64,000 bases of DNA, taken from the NCBI RefSeq assembly GCF_007858285.1, contig NZ_VFIL01000006.1:310001-374000 (forward strand), read 5' to 3'. Both the position numbers and the translations under genes were made by a program. The stretch comes from Pseudomonas brenneri (GTDB taxonomy: Bacteria > Pseudomonadota > Gammaproteobacteria > Pseudomonadales > Pseudomonadaceae). Positions 34,987 to 44,653 of this stretch are shown one piece after another. Numbering within the stretch: the stretch's first letter is position 1; the number at the start of each line of letters is the position of its first letter. The notes beneath the pieces are model-generated. The model was not told where the DNA came from, ran no database searches, and saw nothing but the letters and a program-made list of their open reading frames with translations.

Positions 34987-35886
34987 TTATGCACCCGGCA
35001 CAAAATGCTTCTGCGCCGTACCCCGGGCGATCAGCCGGGAGATGTAGTCGAGCTTCTGCGCGTCCTGGTCGATAAAGCGGAAGGTCAGTTGCAGCCAGTC
35101 GCTGTCGGGGCGCGGTTCGTAGGCGACGATTGCATGCAGGTAGCCATTGAGGCGCGCGGTTTCAGCGTTCTCGCCTTGCTCCAGGTCGAGCACCGCACTT
35201 TCCAGCACTTGGGGCAGGACGTCGCCACGGCGCACCACTAGCAGCGCCTCCTTGATGCTCAGGGCCTTGATCACACATTGCTGGGTGCCACTGGACAGGC
35301 GCAACTGGCCCTGGCCACGACCGCTGGCGGCCGAGGGGGCGACGGAGGCTTGCACAGGCGGACTGTTGAGCAGGCCTTTGCTCGGCGCGGCCACCGGGGC
35401 TGGCTTGACGGCTTCGGGCTTGCCGCCGGTCAGGGCGCTGAGGGAGTCGTTGCCAAAGGCCGAGTTCATCTTGGTCGGTGCACTGGCCAGCAAGGCGTCG
35501 AGGCGACCGATCTTGTTCAGGGCCTGCTTGACCTTGTTCAGCAACTGCTCGTTGGTGAATGGCTTGCTGACGTAGCCGGAGACCCCGGCCTGGATCGCCT
35601 GGACCACGTTTTCCTTGTCGCCACGGCTGGTGACCATGACAAATGGCATGGCCTTGAGCTGCGGCTGCTCGCGGCACCAGGTCAACAGTTCCAGGCCCGA
35701 CATTTCCGGCATTTCCCAGTCGCACAAAACCATGTCGAAGGTTTCGCGCATCAGGATGGCCTGGGCCTTTTTGCCGTTTACCGCATCTTCAATCTTGATG
35801 CCGGGGAAGTAGTTACGCAGGCACTTCTTTACCAAGTCGCGAATAAACGAGGCGTCATCCACCACCAACACACTGACTTTACTCAT
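34987..35886 (-). CDS. Response regulator with CheY-like receiver and PilZ-like C-terminal domain
   Basis: This 299-residue protein has an N-terminal receiver (SVLVVDDASFIRDLVKKCLRNYFPGIKIEDAVNGKKA). The phosphoacceptor Asp is in MVLCDWEMPEMSGLELL and Lys in GYVSKPFTNEQLLNKVKQAL. A low-complexity Ala/Pro linker spans about 130-190. The C-terminal domain (GQLRLSSGTQQCVIKALSIKEALLVVRRGDVLPQVLESAVLDLE...ATARLNGYLHAIVAYEPRPDSDWLQLTFRFID) resembles a degenerate PilZ fold but lacks a clear RxxxR motif. There is no DNA-binding domain, so it probably acts by protein contact. No kinase is adjacent; phoU lies upstream on the same strand. Confidence 0.82.
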   Translation of the reverse strand: MSKVSVLVVDDASFIRDLVKKCLRNYFPGIKIEDAVNGKKAQAILMRETFDMVLCDWEMPEMSGLELLTWCREQPQLKAMPFVMVTSRGDKENVVQAIQAGVSGYVSKPFTNEQLLNKVKQALNKIGRLDALLASAPTKMNSAFGNDSLSALTGGKPEAVKPAPVAAPSKGLLNSPPVQASVAPSAASGRGQGQLRLSSGTQQCVIKALSIKEALLVVRRGDVLPQVLESAVLDLEQGENAETARLNGYLHAIVAYEPRPDSDWLQLTFRFIDQDAQKLDYISRLIARGTAQKHFVPGA

Positions 35887-36013
35887 CGACCCTTCATCCT
35901 CTCAAAACCCCGGCAAGCAAAACGCTTCACAATGATGGCATTTTGCCAAAAACTCATCAGTCACGCCGGGACTTTATGGCTGCCCGCAGCGCAAAACTCA
36001 TACGCCACAAACG

Positions 36014-36042
36014 AAAACGCCCGACCAGAGGCCGGGCGTTTA
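36014..36042 (-). terminator. Rho-independent terminator after phoU
   Basis: AAACGCCCG pairs with CGGGCGTTT directly after the phoU stop, followed on the minus strand by TTTT. It ends the pst-phoU transcript before the response regulator gene. Confidence 0.78.
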
Positions 36043-36056
36043 TTTCTCGGGCAATC

Positions 36057-36818
36057 TTACTTATCGTCAGATTCGTCCGGAACATTAGGGATTTGATCGG
36101 CCGTGCCTTCAACTTCGGCTTTCATGCGCTTGAGGCCCATGTGCCGTACGTCGGTGCCGCGCACCAGGTAAATGACCAATTCCGAGATATTGCGCGCGTG
36201 GTCGCCGATCCGTTCCAGGGAGCGCAGTACCCAGATGATGCTCAACACCCGCGAGATAGAGCGCGGGTCTTCCATCATGTAGGTCGCCAGCTCACGCAGC
36301 GCGGTCTTGTATTCGCGGTCGATGATCTTGTCGTACTGGGCCACCGACAACGCCAGGTCGGCGTCGAAGCGGGCAAACGCATCCAGCGCATCGCGGACCA
36401 TGTTGCGCACCTGGTCGCCGATGTGGCGCACTTCGACGTAACCCCGCGGCGCTTCGCCTTCTTCGCACAACTGGATGGCGCGCCGGGCGATCTTGGTGGC
36501 TTCGTCGCCGATACGCTCCAGATCGATCACCGACTTGGAGATGCTGATGATCAAGCGCAGGTCAGAAGCCGCCGGCTGGCGACGGGCGAGGATGCGCAGG
36601 CATTCCTCGTCGATATTGCGTTCCATCTGGTTGATCTGGTCATCGATCTCGCGCACTTGCTGGGCAAGGCCCGAGTCAGCCTCGATCAGCGCGGTCACTG
36701 CATCGTTGACTTGCTTCTCCACCAGCCCGCCCATGGCCAGGAGGTGGCTGCGCACTTCCTCAAGCTCGGCGTTGAACTGCGCGGAGATGTGGTGGGTAAG
36801 GCCTTCTTTGCTAATCAT
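36057..36818 (-). CDS. phoU: Phosphate signalling protein PhoU
   Basis: PhoU links the Pst transporter to PhoR and represses the regulon when phosphate is plentiful. The 253-residue protein has the two three-helix repeats with the metal-binding patterns ...IDDQINQMERNIDEECLRILARRQPAASDLRLIISISKSVIDLERIGDEATKIAR and DKIIDREYKTALRELATYMMEDPRSISRVLSIIWVLRSLERIGDHARNISE. It is the last gene of the pst operon, 70 bases after pstB. Confidence 0.97.
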   Translation of the reverse strand: MISKEGLTHHISAQFNAELEEVRSHLLAMGGLVEKQVNDAVTALIEADSGLAQQVREIDDQINQMERNIDEECLRILARRQPAASDLRLIISISKSVIDLERIGDEATKIARRAIQLCEEGEAPRGYVEVRHIGDQVRNMVRDALDAFARFDADLALSVAQYDKIIDREYKTALRELATYMMEDPRSISRVLSIIWVLRSLERIGDHARNISELVIYLVRGTDVRHMGLKRMKAEVEGTADQIPNVPDESDDK

Positions 36819-36888
36819 GTTGGCGTCCTTGGAGCGTCCGGTAAGGTGCGGAGAACCGCAGCGTCAGTGCAATCAGAACCACAGCTTC

Positions 36889-37722
36889 CTAGCCGTAGCG
36901 ACCGGTGATGTAGTCTTCGGTCTGCTTCTTCGCCGGATTGGTGAACAGGGTATCGGTATCGCCGAATTCCACCAGTTTGCCCATGTACATGAACGCGGTG
37001 TAGTCCGAAACCCGTGCCGCCTGCTGCATGTTGTGGGTCACGATGACGATGGTGAACTTGGACTTGAGCTCGTAGATCAACTCTTCGACTTTCAGCGTCG
37101 AAATCGGGTCGAGTGCCGAACACGGTTCGTCGAGCAACAGCACTTCCGGCTCCACGGCGATGGTACGGGCAATCACCAGACGCTGCTGTTGGCCGCCGGA
37201 CAGGCCGAGGGCCGATTCGTGCAGGCGGTCCTTGACCTCGTCCCACAGCGCCGCGCCTTTAAGGGCCCACTCGACGGCTTCGTCGAGGATGCGTTTTTTG
37301 TTGATGCCCTGGATGCGCAGGCCGTAGACCACGTTTTCGTAGATGGTCTTGGGGAACGGGTTGGGCTTCTGGAACACCATGCCCACACGGCGACGCAGCT
37401 CGGCCACGTCTTCGCCCTTGCGGTAGATGTTGCTGCCGTAGAGGTTGATTGCACCCTCCACACGGCAACCGTCCACCAGGTCGTTCATGCGGTTGAAGGT
37501 ACGCAGCAGCGTGGACTTGCCGCAGCCCGACGGGCCGATAAAGGCGGTCACGCGCTGCTTGGGGATGTTCATGCTGACGTCGAACAGCGCCTGCTTCTCA
37601 CCGTAGTACAGGCTCAGGCCCGGGACTTCGATGGCTACGGTTTCTTCGGCCAGGCTCAGGCTCTGCTTGTCGCGACCCAGGGCTGACATGTTGATGCCGT
37701 GGGAATGGGTTTCATGTTGCAT
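36889..37722 (-). CDS. pstB: Phosphate ABC transporter ATP-binding protein PstB
   Basis: PstB is the ATPase of high-affinity phosphate uptake. The 277-residue protein has Walker [12 protein letters not shown], signature [13 protein letters not shown], Walker [14 protein letters not shown] and the family tail [25 protein letters not shown] lies seven bases before the ATG. A REP pair in the 200-base gap after pstA may separate message levels. Confidence 0.97.
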   Translation of the reverse strand: MQHETHSHGINMSALGRDKQSLSLAEETVAIEVPGLSLYYGEKQALFDVSMNIPKQRVTAFIGPSGCGKSTLLRTFNRMNDLVDGCRVEGAINLYGSNIYRKGEDVAELRRRVGMVFQKPNPFPKTIYENVVYGLRIQGINKKRILDEAVEWALKGAALWDEVKDRLHESALGLSGGQQQRLVIARTIAVEPEVLLLDEPCSALDPISTLKVEELIYELKSKFTIVIVTHNMQQAARVSDYTAFMYMGKLVEFGDTDTLFTNPAKKQTEDYITGRYG

Positions 37723-37816
37723 GGGATGCTCCCTGTGCTACCAATTCGTTTCGTTGAACCGCGGCTTCATAGTGGGCCTTGCGGTTTACCTCAAATCTGT
37801 TTCCAACCCGGTTCCC

Positions 37817-37905
37817 TGTGGGAGCGGGCTTGCTCGCGAAAGCGTCAGGTCAGTCGACCCATCTGTTACTGATACACCGCATTCGCGAGCAAGCCCGCTC
37901 CCACA
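37817..37905. repeat. REP pair inside the pst operon (GTGGGAGCGGGC type)
   Basis: Inverted extragenic palindromes lie between pstA and pstB, inside what is normally one operon. They could stabilise the pstSCA part of the message or partly uncouple pstB-phoU (inference). Confidence 0.9.
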
Positions 37906-37926
37906 TTGGGTCCGCGTTCAATTCAA

Positions 37927-39597
37927 TCAGCTATCCAGCGCCTTGTACTTCTCGCGCAGGTGGTTACGAATCCATACCGCCGACAGGTTCAGCGTGGCGA
38001 TCACCAGCACCAGCAGGAACGCGGTGGCGTACACCAGCGGACGTGCCGCTTCAACGTTGGGGCTCTGGAAGCCGACGTCGTAGATATGGAAGCCCAGGTG
38101 CATGATCTTCTGGTCCAGGTGCAAGTACGGGTAGTTGCCGTCCAGCGGCAGCGACGGTGCCAGCTTCACCACACCCACCAGCATCAGCGGTGCCACTTCA
38201 CCAGCGGCGCGGGCCACGGCGAGGATCATGCCGGTCATCATCGCCGGGCTGGCCATGGGCAGGACGATTTTCCACAGCGTTTCCGCCTTGGTCGCACCCA
38301 GTGCCAGGGAACCTTCACGCACGGTGCGAGGGATCCGCGCCAGGCCTTCTTCGGTGGCCACGATCACCACCGGTACCGCCAGCAGCGCCAGGGTCAACGA
38401 GGCCCACAACAGGCCCGGTGTACCGAAGGTCGGCGCCGGCAGGGCTTCGGGGAAGAACAACCGGTCCACCGAACCACCCAGCACGTAGACGAAGAAGCCC
38501 AGGCCGAACACACCGTAGACAATCGCCGGGACGCCCGCCAGGTTGTTCACCGCGATGCGGATGATGCGGGTCAAGGTGTTCTGCTTGGCGTATTCACGCA
38601 GGTAGACCGCCGCCAGCACGCCGAACGGGGTCACGATCATCGCCATGATCAGGGTCATCATCACGGTGCCGAAGATCGCCGGGAAGATCCCGCCTTCGGT
38701 GTTGGCTTCCCGTGGGTCGTCGCTCAAGAACTCCCAGACCTTACTGATGTAGAAGCCGATCTTGGTCATGGTGCCCATGGCGTTCGGCTGGAACGCATGC
38801 ACCACATGACCGATATTGATTTCAAGCTCTTTGCCGTTGGCATCGCGGGCCGTCAGGCTGTCGCGGTTGAACTGGGCATGCAGGTCGGTCAGGCGCGCTT
38901 CCACAGCCTGGTAACGCGCATTCAGTTCAGCGCGATCGGCATCCATGTCGGCCTGGGCGGCGGCGTCGAGCTTGCCGCTGAGTTCCAGTTTGCGACCGTG
39001 CAGGCGGATACGCTCAAGACCTGCGTTGATCGCACCGATGTCGCTCTTCTCAAGGCTCTTGAGATCAGCGGCCAACCGGTTCACCCGGTCAACCCGCGCT
39101 TGCAGCTCGGGCCATGCAGCCTGGCCTTCAGCGATCACCTTGCCGTCTTGCTTGACGTTGACCAGGGTGCCGTAGAAGTTGCCCCACTCACGACGCTCGA
39201 TAGCCATCAACTCGGCAGGCGTGGTCTGGTCGGTCAGCCACTCGCCGACGATCCAGGTGAAGTCGTTGCCGTTCAAATCGCGGTTGCCGACCTTGATCAG
39301 CTCACGGGTCATGAACTCCGGACCTTCGTCCGGCACCGGCAAGCCCGCGCTTTTCAGGCGCTCGCGTGGCACTTGTTCTTTCTGCACCACTTCGCCGATG
39401 ACGATGTGGTTGGCCTGGCCCGGCACGTTGTAGTTGGCCTGGATCAGGTCGGCCGGCCAGAAGTGACCCAAGCCGCGCACGGCGATCACAGCCAGCAGGC
39501 CAATGGTCATGATGACCGCGATGGCCACCGCGCCACCGCTGATCCAGACGCCTGGGGCGCCGCTCTTGAACCATCCATTCAGGGAGTTCTGTTTCAC
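37927..39597 (-). CDS. pstA: Phosphate ABC transporter permease PstA (long form)
   Basis: PstA is one of two membrane channel subunits. The 556-residue protein starts at GTG (AAGG upstream). It is much longer than the roughly 300-residue E. coli PstA because a large soluble domain with coiled coil (LQARVDRVNRLAADLKSLEKSDIGAINAGLERIRLHGRKLELSGKLDAAAQADMDADRAELNARYQAVEARL) is inserted after the first membrane segment. The permease core with the EAA-type loop (EEGLARIPRTVREGSLALGATKAETLWKIVLPMASP) is at the C-terminus. This long form is usual in Pseudomonas. Confidence 0.96.
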   Translation of the reverse strand: MKQNSLNGWFKSGAPGVWISGGAVAIAVIMTIGLLAVIAVRGLGHFWPADLIQANYNVPGQANHIVIGEVVQKEQVPRERLKSAGLPVPDEGPEFMTRELIKVGNRDLNGNDFTWIVGEWLTDQTTPAELMAIERREWGNFYGTLVNVKQDGKVIAEGQAAWPELQARVDRVNRLAADLKSLEKSDIGAINAGLERIRLHGRKLELSGKLDAAAQADMDADRAELNARYQAVEARLTDLHAQFNRDSLTARDANGKELEINIGHVVHAFQPNAMGTMTKIGFYISKVWEFLSDDPREANTEGGIFPAIFGTVMMTLIMAMIVTPFGVLAAVYLREYAKQNTLTRIIRIAVNNLAGVPAIVYGVFGLGFFVYVLGGSVDRLFFPEALPAPTFGTPGLLWASLTLALLAVPVVIVATEEGLARIPRTVREGSLALGATKAETLWKIVLPMASPAMMTGMILAVARAAGEVAPLMLVGVVKLAPSLPLDGNYPYLHLDQKIMHLGFHIYDVGFQSPNVEAARPLVYATAFLLVLVIATLNLSAVWIRNHLREKYKALDS

Positions 39598-39612
39598 AGA
39601 CTTCTACCTTTC

Positions 39613-41898
39613 TTAAAGCGACGAGTATTTCTTGCGCAGACGCTGACGGATCAGCTCGGCGAGGGTGTTCATGATGAAGGTGAACAACAGCAGCACCAGT
39701 GCCGAGAGGAACAGCACCCGGTAGTGACTGCCGCCCACTTCCGACTCGGGCATTTCCACCGCGACGTTGGCTGCCAGGGTGCGCAGGCCTTCGAACAGGT
39801 TCATTTCCATGACCGGGGTGTTACCGGTGGCCATCAACACGATCATGGTTTCCCCGACCGCACGGCCCATGCCGATCATCAGCGCCGAGAAAATCCCCGG
39901 GCTTGCGGTGAGCAACACAACCCGCGTCATGGTCTGCCATGGCGTGGCGCCCAATGCCAGGGAGCCCAGGGTCAGGCCGCGTGGCACGCTGAACACGGCG
40001 TCTTCGGCGATGGAGTAGATGTTCGGGATCACCGCAAAACCCATGGCCAGGCCGACTACCAGGGCGTTGCGCTGGTCGTAGGTAATTCCCAGGTCATGGG
40101 AGATCCACATGCGCATGTCGCCACCGAAGAACCAGGTTTCCAGGTACGGGCTCATGTACAGCGAGAGCCAGCCCACAAACAGGATCACCGGGATCAGGAT
40201 CGCGCTTTCCCAGCCATCCGGCACCCGCAGGCGGATCGACTCAGGCAGGCGGCTGAAAATGAAGCCCGCCAGCAGAATGCCAATCGGCAACAACATCAGC
40301 AGGCTGAAAATCCCCGGCAGATGCCCTTCGACATACGGCGCCAGGAACAGGCCGGCGAAGAAACCGAGGATCACCGTCGGCATCGCTTCCATCAACTCGA
40401 TCACCGGCTTGACCTTGCGGCGCAGGCTCGGAGCCATGAAGTAGGCGGTGTAGATAGCGGCGGCGATGGCCAGGGGTGCGGCCAGCAGCATGGCGTAGAA
40501 CGCGGCCTTGAGCGTACCGAAGGTCAGTGGCGCCAGGCTCATCTTGGGTTCGAAGTCGCTGTTGGCGGCGGTCGATTGCCAGACGTATTTAGGCTCGTCG
40601 TAGTTTTCGTACCAGACCTTGCTCCACAACGCGCTCCAGGACACTTCCGGGTGCGGGTTGTCCAGCGCCAACGGCTGCAGCTTGCCGCCGGCCTCGACGA
40701 TCACACGGTTGGCCCGTGGCGACATGCCGAAGATGCCCTGGCCTTCGACCACCGGGTCCACCAGCAAGGTACGGTGCGCGGTGCTGTGGAACACACCGAA
40801 CTTACCGGAGGCATCGAGGGCGACGAAGCCTTTGCGACGCTCTTCGGCGGTGATTTCAACGATAGGCGTGGTGCCCATCTGGAAGGTGCGGATCTGCTTG
40901 AGGTGTTGCTCGCCATCCGGGTCGCGGGCCATGAACCACTGGGCCAGGCCGCCCTTGGAGTCACCGACGATCAGCGAGATACCGCCCACCAGCTGGGTGC
41001 TGGCGGTGATTTCGGCGTTGCCATCTTCCAGCAATTTGTAGCGACCGTTGAGGCTGTTGTCCCGCAGGCTGAACACATCGGCCAGGGCGCGACCGTTGAT
41101 CACGTACAGCCATTGCTGGCGCGGATCGACGAAGATCGCTTTCACCGGCTCAGTCATTTGTGGCAGTTCGATGCGCTTCTGCTCGCTGACCACTTCGCCG
41201 GTCATCATGTTTTCTTCGCGGCTCACCGACAGCACGTTCAGGTGCGAACCTGCGGAGCCGGCAATGATCAGCGAGGTGTCAGTGGCGTTGAGGGCAACGT
41301 GTTCCAACGGACGACCGGCTTCATCGAGCACCATCGGCGCTTCGCCGTAGGGGTATTCGATCTCGGGCGAGATGGTCTTCTTGCCGTCCGGGTAGGTCAC
41401 TTTATAGGAGTGGCGGAACACCAGGGACTGGCCATTGGACAGACCGAGGATCACCAACGGGCTGCCCGGCTGATCTTTACCGATGGACACCACGCTGGCG
41501 CCGGCTGGCAGGGCCAGGTCGACACGCTTGAGTTCAGCGCCGGTATCAACCGTGAAGAACAATGCCTGGCCTTTGTCGGAAACCCGCATGGCGACCTGGT
41601 TCTGCTCTTCCAGCGAGATCAGCAACGGCTTGCCGGCATCCTGCATCCAGGCCGGGCTCAGGGCGTCGTCCTTGGTCAGGCTGGCACCCTGGAACAGCGG
41701 CGCGACCACGTAGGCCAGGAAGAAGAAAATCAGCGTGATAGCGCCGAGAACGGCGAGGCCGCCGACCAGCACGTACCAGCGGGTCAGGCGATCCTTGAGC
41801 GCGCGGATGCGGCGCTTGCGTTGCAGCTCAGGCGTATTGAAATCAATGCGCTTGGGGGGAGAAGTCGTCGTCATGGTGGAATTGGCCAGATCATTCAT
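39613..41898 (-). CDS. pstC: Phosphate ABC transporter permease PstC (long form)
   Basis: PstC is the second channel subunit. I use the ATG at 41898 (AGGG upstream), giving 761 residues; GTG at 41904 or ATG at 41874 are alternatives. After a first membrane segment (YVLVGGLAVLGAITLIFFFLAYVVAPLF) there is a periplasmic domain of about 350 residues with beta-propeller-like repeats (AMRVSDKGQALFFTVDTGAELKRVDLALPAG, GSPLVILGLSNGQSLVFRHS). The permease core then carries the loop FSVPRGLTLGSLALGATPWQTMTRVVLLTASPG. Like PstA, it is the long Pseudomonas form. Confidence 0.96.
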   Translation of the reverse strand: MNDLANSTMTTTSPPKRIDFNTPELQRKRRIRALKDRLTRWYVLVGGLAVLGAITLIFFFLAYVVAPLFQGASLTKDDALSPAWMQDAGKPLLISLEEQNQVAMRVSDKGQALFFTVDTGAELKRVDLALPAGASVVSIGKDQPGSPLVILGLSNGQSLVFRHSYKVTYPDGKKTISPEIEYPYGEAPMVLDEAGRPLEHVALNATDTSLIIAGSAGSHLNVLSVSREENMMTGEVVSEQKRIELPQMTEPVKAIFVDPRQQWLYVINGRALADVFSLRDNSLNGRYKLLEDGNAEITASTQLVGGISLIVGDSKGGLAQWFMARDPDGEQHLKQIRTFQMGTTPIVEITAEERRKGFVALDASGKFGVFHSTAHRTLLVDPVVEGQGIFGMSPRANRVIVEAGGKLQPLALDNPHPEVSWSALWSKVWYENYDEPKYVWQSTAANSDFEPKMSLAPLTFGTLKAAFYAMLLAAPLAIAAAIYTAYFMAPSLRRKVKPVIELMEAMPTVILGFFAGLFLAPYVEGHLPGIFSLLMLLPIGILLAGFIFSRLPESIRLRVPDGWESAILIPVILFVGWLSLYMSPYLETWFFGGDMRMWISHDLGITYDQRNALVVGLAMGFAVIPNIYSIAEDAVFSVPRGLTLGSLALGATPWQTMTRVVLLTASPGIFSALMIGMGRAVGETMIVLMATGNTPVMEMNLFEGLRTLAANVAVEMPESEVGGSHYRVLFLSALVLLLFTFIMNTLAELIRQRLRKKYSSL

Positions 41899-42002
41899 GC
41901 GCACACCCTAGCGATCCTGTATGACAGAAAGATGACAATGCAGTGACGCAAGAAATCCGCCGCGTAGCAGGGCTGGCAGCGGACCGAAAAATTAGGAGTT
42001 TC

Positions 42003-42103
42003 TGTAGGAGCGAGCTTGCTCGCGAAAAACGTCAAGGCACCGCGTTGACTCAGATACGGCGCGTTATCGTTAACGCTTTTCGCGAGCAAGCTCGCTCCTA
42101 CAG
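42003..42103. repeat. REP pair between pstC and pstS (GTAGGAGCGAGC type)
   Basis: Inverted extragenic palindromes lie between pstS and pstC. Together with the terminator-like hairpin at 42104 they would favour abundant pstS message over the transporter genes. Confidence 0.9.
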
Positions 42104-42125
42104 AAAAGGCCGGTTTTACCCGGCC
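42104..42125 (-). terminator. Terminator-like hairpin after pstS
   Basis: On the minus strand GGCCGG and CCGGCC form a stem with a GTAAAA loop followed by TTTTC, eight bases after the pstS stop. It is probably a partial terminator that sets the ratio of pstS to pstCAB. Confidence 0.7.
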
Positions 42126-42132
42126 CCGTAGC

Positions 42133-43119
42133 TTATTTACCTTCTTTCAAACCCAGGTCAGCCAGTGCCTTTGCGACAACTTTGGCTGGCAGTGGGATGT
42201 AGCCGTCCTTGACTACAACTTCCTGGCCCTGCTTGGACAGAACCAGTTTCACGAACTCGGCTTCCAGCGGGGCCAGAGGCTTGTTCGGGGCTTTGTTGAT
42301 GTACACGTAGAGGAAGCGCGACAGCGGGTACTTGCCGTTCAGGGCGTTCTCTTCGGTGTCTTCGACGAACTCGCCGCCTTCTTTCTTGGCCAGGGCCACG
42401 GTTTTCACGCTGGCGGTCTTGTAGCCGATGCCCGAGTAACCAATGCCGTTGAGCGAAGAGCTGATCGACTGCACGACCGAAGCCGAGCCTGGTTGTTCGT
42501 TGACGTTTGGCTTGAAGTCACCTTTGCACAGGGCTTCTTCCTTGAAGTAGCCGTAGGTGCCGGATACCGAGTTACGACCGAACAGTTGCACTGGCTTGTT
42601 GGCCAGGTCACCGGTCACGCCCAGGTCGCCCCAGGTCTTGGCATCAGCCTTGGCGCCGCACAGGCGAGTCGACGAGAACACTGCGTCGACCTGGGCCATG
42701 GTCAGGTGCTTGATCGGGTTGTCTTTGTGTACGAACACCGCCAGGGCGTCCACGGCCACCGGGATTGCAGTCGGCTTGTAGCCGTACTTCTGCTCGAAAG
42801 CCTGCAGTTCGTTGTCCTTCATCTTGCGGCTCATCGGGCCCAGGTTGGCGGTGCCTTCGGTGAGTGCAGGCGGCGCGGTAGAGGAACCGGCGGCTTGAAT
42901 CTGGATGTTTACGTTCGGGTATTCTTTCTTGTAGTTCTCGGCCCACAAGGTCATCAGGTTGGCCAGGGTATCGGAACCGACGCTGGACAAGTTGCCCGAT
43001 ACACCAGTGGTTTTGGTATAGGCCGCAATTGCCGGGTCAACACCAGCGGCCACCGCGTGGGCAGTCGCAACGCCAGCAGCGACAAAGGTCATTGCCGCCA
43101 TCAAACGCTTCAGTTTCAT
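42133..43119 (-). CDS. pstS: Phosphate-binding protein PstS
   Basis: PstS is the periplasmic phosphate-binding protein. The 328-residue protein has a signal peptide ([22 protein letters not shown]) and the phosphate pocket motifs [43 protein letters not shown] and [13 protein letters not shown]. This is the DING-like/PstS form common in Pseudomonas. It is the first gene of the operon, behind a probable Pho box. Confidence 0.97.
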   Translation of the reverse strand: MKLKRLMAAMTFVAAGVATAHAVAAGVDPAIAAYTKTTGVSGNLSSVGSDTLANLMTLWAENYKKEYPNVNIQIQAAGSSTAPPALTEGTANLGPMSRKMKDNELQAFEQKYGYKPTAIPVAVDALAVFVHKDNPIKHLTMAQVDAVFSSTRLCGAKADAKTWGDLGVTGDLANKPVQLFGRNSVSGTYGYFKEEALCKGDFKPNVNEQPGSASVVQSISSSLNGIGYSGIGYKTASVKTVALAKKEGGEFVEDTEENALNGKYPLSRFLYVYINKAPNKPLAPLEAEFVKLVLSKQGQEVVVKDGYIPLPAKVVAKALADLGLKEGK

Positions 43120-43186
43120 GCCTTACTCCTAGCAGATAGGGATAGTTGGATCGGGGCCAAGTATCGGTAGGCCGTGTGAACACTCT

Positions 43187-43204
43187 ATGTCTGGAATATG
43201 ACAA
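43187..43204 (-). promoter_or_regulatory. Probable Pho box upstream of pstS
   Basis: On the minus strand TTGTCAT (43204 to 43198) is followed eleven bases later by CAGACAT (43193 to 43187), a PhoB half-site pair. It lies about 68 bases before the pstS start and matches expected induction under phosphate starvation. Confidence 0.68.
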
Positions 43205-43329
43205 TTAGATGAAAGGCCAGTATTGGAAGAACAGGCAGGCGCGGGGAGAGGCTGAGTAAATGCGGGGGTGGAGCGCGGGATTGCGGTAATTCAGAAACAC
43301 CCTGTAAACGTTGATTGCCTACAAAACCT

Positions 43330-43359
43330 TGTAGGAGCCGGCTTGCCGGCTCCTACAGG
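43330..43359. repeat. Single REP palindrome (GTAGGAGCCGGC type)
   Basis: GTAGGAGCCGGC and GCCGGCTCCTAC form a near-perfect palindrome directly after the MHS transporter gene. It could also act as a 3' stabilising hairpin. Confidence 0.8.
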
Positions 43360-43363
43360 GGGC

Positions 43364-44653
43364 TCAGCGCCCGCGCTTCCACAGGTACCCGCCCACCACC
43401 ATCCCCATCACACAAAGGATGGCAACGTAGTAAGACGGGCCCATCGGGCTTTCTTTCATCAGTAGCGACACCACCAGCGGCGTCAGGCCACCGAACACGG
43501 CGTAGGCCACGTTGTAGGAGAACGACAGGCCGCTGAAGCGCACCACTGGCGGGAAGGCCTTGACCATCACGTAGGGCACCACGCCGATGGTGCCTACAAA
43601 CAAACCGGTCAAGGCGTACAGCGGGAACAGCCAGTCCGGGTGATCCAGCAGGCTGTGATACAGCGTCCACGAGGTCGCGAGCAGCAACGCGCAACCGGCG
43701 ACCAGCACGCGGCCCGCACCAAAACGATCAGCCAGGGCGCCGGACGCGATGCAACCCAAACTCAGGGTGACGATCGCCAGGCTGTTGGCCTGCAACGACA
43801 CCGTCGGGCTGAAGTGGTAAATGGTCTGCAGCACCGTCGGGGTCATCAGGATGACGACGACGATGCCGGCCGACAGCAGCCACGTCAGCAACATCGACAG
43901 CACGATGGCGCCACGGTGGTCGCGCAATACCGCACGCAACGGCAACTCGGCCGCCAGGGTCTTGCGCTGCTGCATCTCGGCGAAGATCGGCGTTTCGTGC
44001 AGCCAGCGGCGCAGGTACACCGAAAACAGGCCGAATACACCGCCCAGCAGGAACGGGATCCGCCAGGCGTAATCGGAGACCTGCTCCGGGGTATAGGCCG
44101 TATTGATCGCGGTGGCGACCAGCGAACCCAGCAAAATCCCGCCGGTCAGGCCGCTGGTCAGGGTGCCGCAGGCGTAGCCGATATGGTGTGGCGGTACGTG
44201 TTCGGAAACGAAGACCCACGCGCCGGGCACCTCGCCACCAATCGCCGCGCCCTGGATCACGCGCATCAGCAGCAACAGGATCGGCGCCCACAGGCCGATC
44301 TGCGCGTAGGTTGGCAGCAGGCCCATGATCAGGGTCGGTACGGCCATCATGAAGATGCTCAGGGTGAACATCTTCTTACGGCCCAACAGGTCACCGAAGT
44401 GCGCCATGATGATCCCGCCCAGCGGCCGGGCCAGGTAGCCGGCAGCGAAGATACCGAAGGTCTGCATCATGCGCAGCCATTCAGGCATGTCGGCGGGGAA
44501 GAACAGCTTCCCGACCACCGTGGCGAAGAACACAAAAATGATGAAGTCGTAGAACTCCAGCGCCCCGCCCAAGGCAGACAGCGACAGGGTTTTATAATCG
44601 TTGCGGTTCAGCGGTCGTGCGGGAGGCGCAATGCTTGAAGGCACTGTGGTCAT
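43364..44653 (-). CDS. MFS transporter of the metabolite:H+ symporter (MHS) family
   Basis: This is a 429-residue, twelve-segment membrane transporter. ALGGALEFYDFIIFVFFATVVGKLFF at the first segment and ARPLGGIIMAHFGDLLGRKKMFT at the loop between segments 2 and 3 are MHS signatures, as in proline/betaine and citrate or ketoglutarate symporters. The substrate cannot be told from sequence; an organic acid is a fair guess. No partner enzyme lies beside it. Confidence 0.9.
   Translation of the reverse strand: MTTVPSSIAPPARPLNRNDYKTLSLSALGGALEFYDFIIFVFFATVVGKLFFPADMPEWLRMMQTFGIFAAGYLARPLGGIIMAHFGDLLGRKKMFTLSIFMMAVPTLIMGLLPTYAQIGLWAPILLLLMRVIQGAAIGGEVPGAWVFVSEHVPPHHIGYACGTLTSGLTGGILLGSLVATAINTAYTPEQVSDYAWRIPFLLGGVFGLFSVYLRRWLHETPIFAEMQQRKTLAAELPLRAVLRDHRGAIVLSMLLTWLLSAGIVVVILMTPTVLQTIYHFSPTVSLQANSLAIVTLSLGCIASGALADRFGAGRVLVAGCALLLATSWTLYHSLLDHPDWLFPLYALTGLFVGTIGVVPYVMVKAFPPVVRFSGLSFSYNVAYAVFGGLTPLVVSLLMKESPMGPSYYVAILCVMGMVVGGYLWKRGR

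Noticed and set aside
34857..35075. Plus-strand frame covering the higBA-like promoter
   Set aside because: It overlaps the response regulator gene antisense and contains the palindromic operator; no family features.
37906..41946. Plus-strand open frame of 1346 codons opposite pstA and pstC
   Set aside because: It is the antisense shadow of two clear permease genes, with repetitive His/Gln/Arg composition and no family features.
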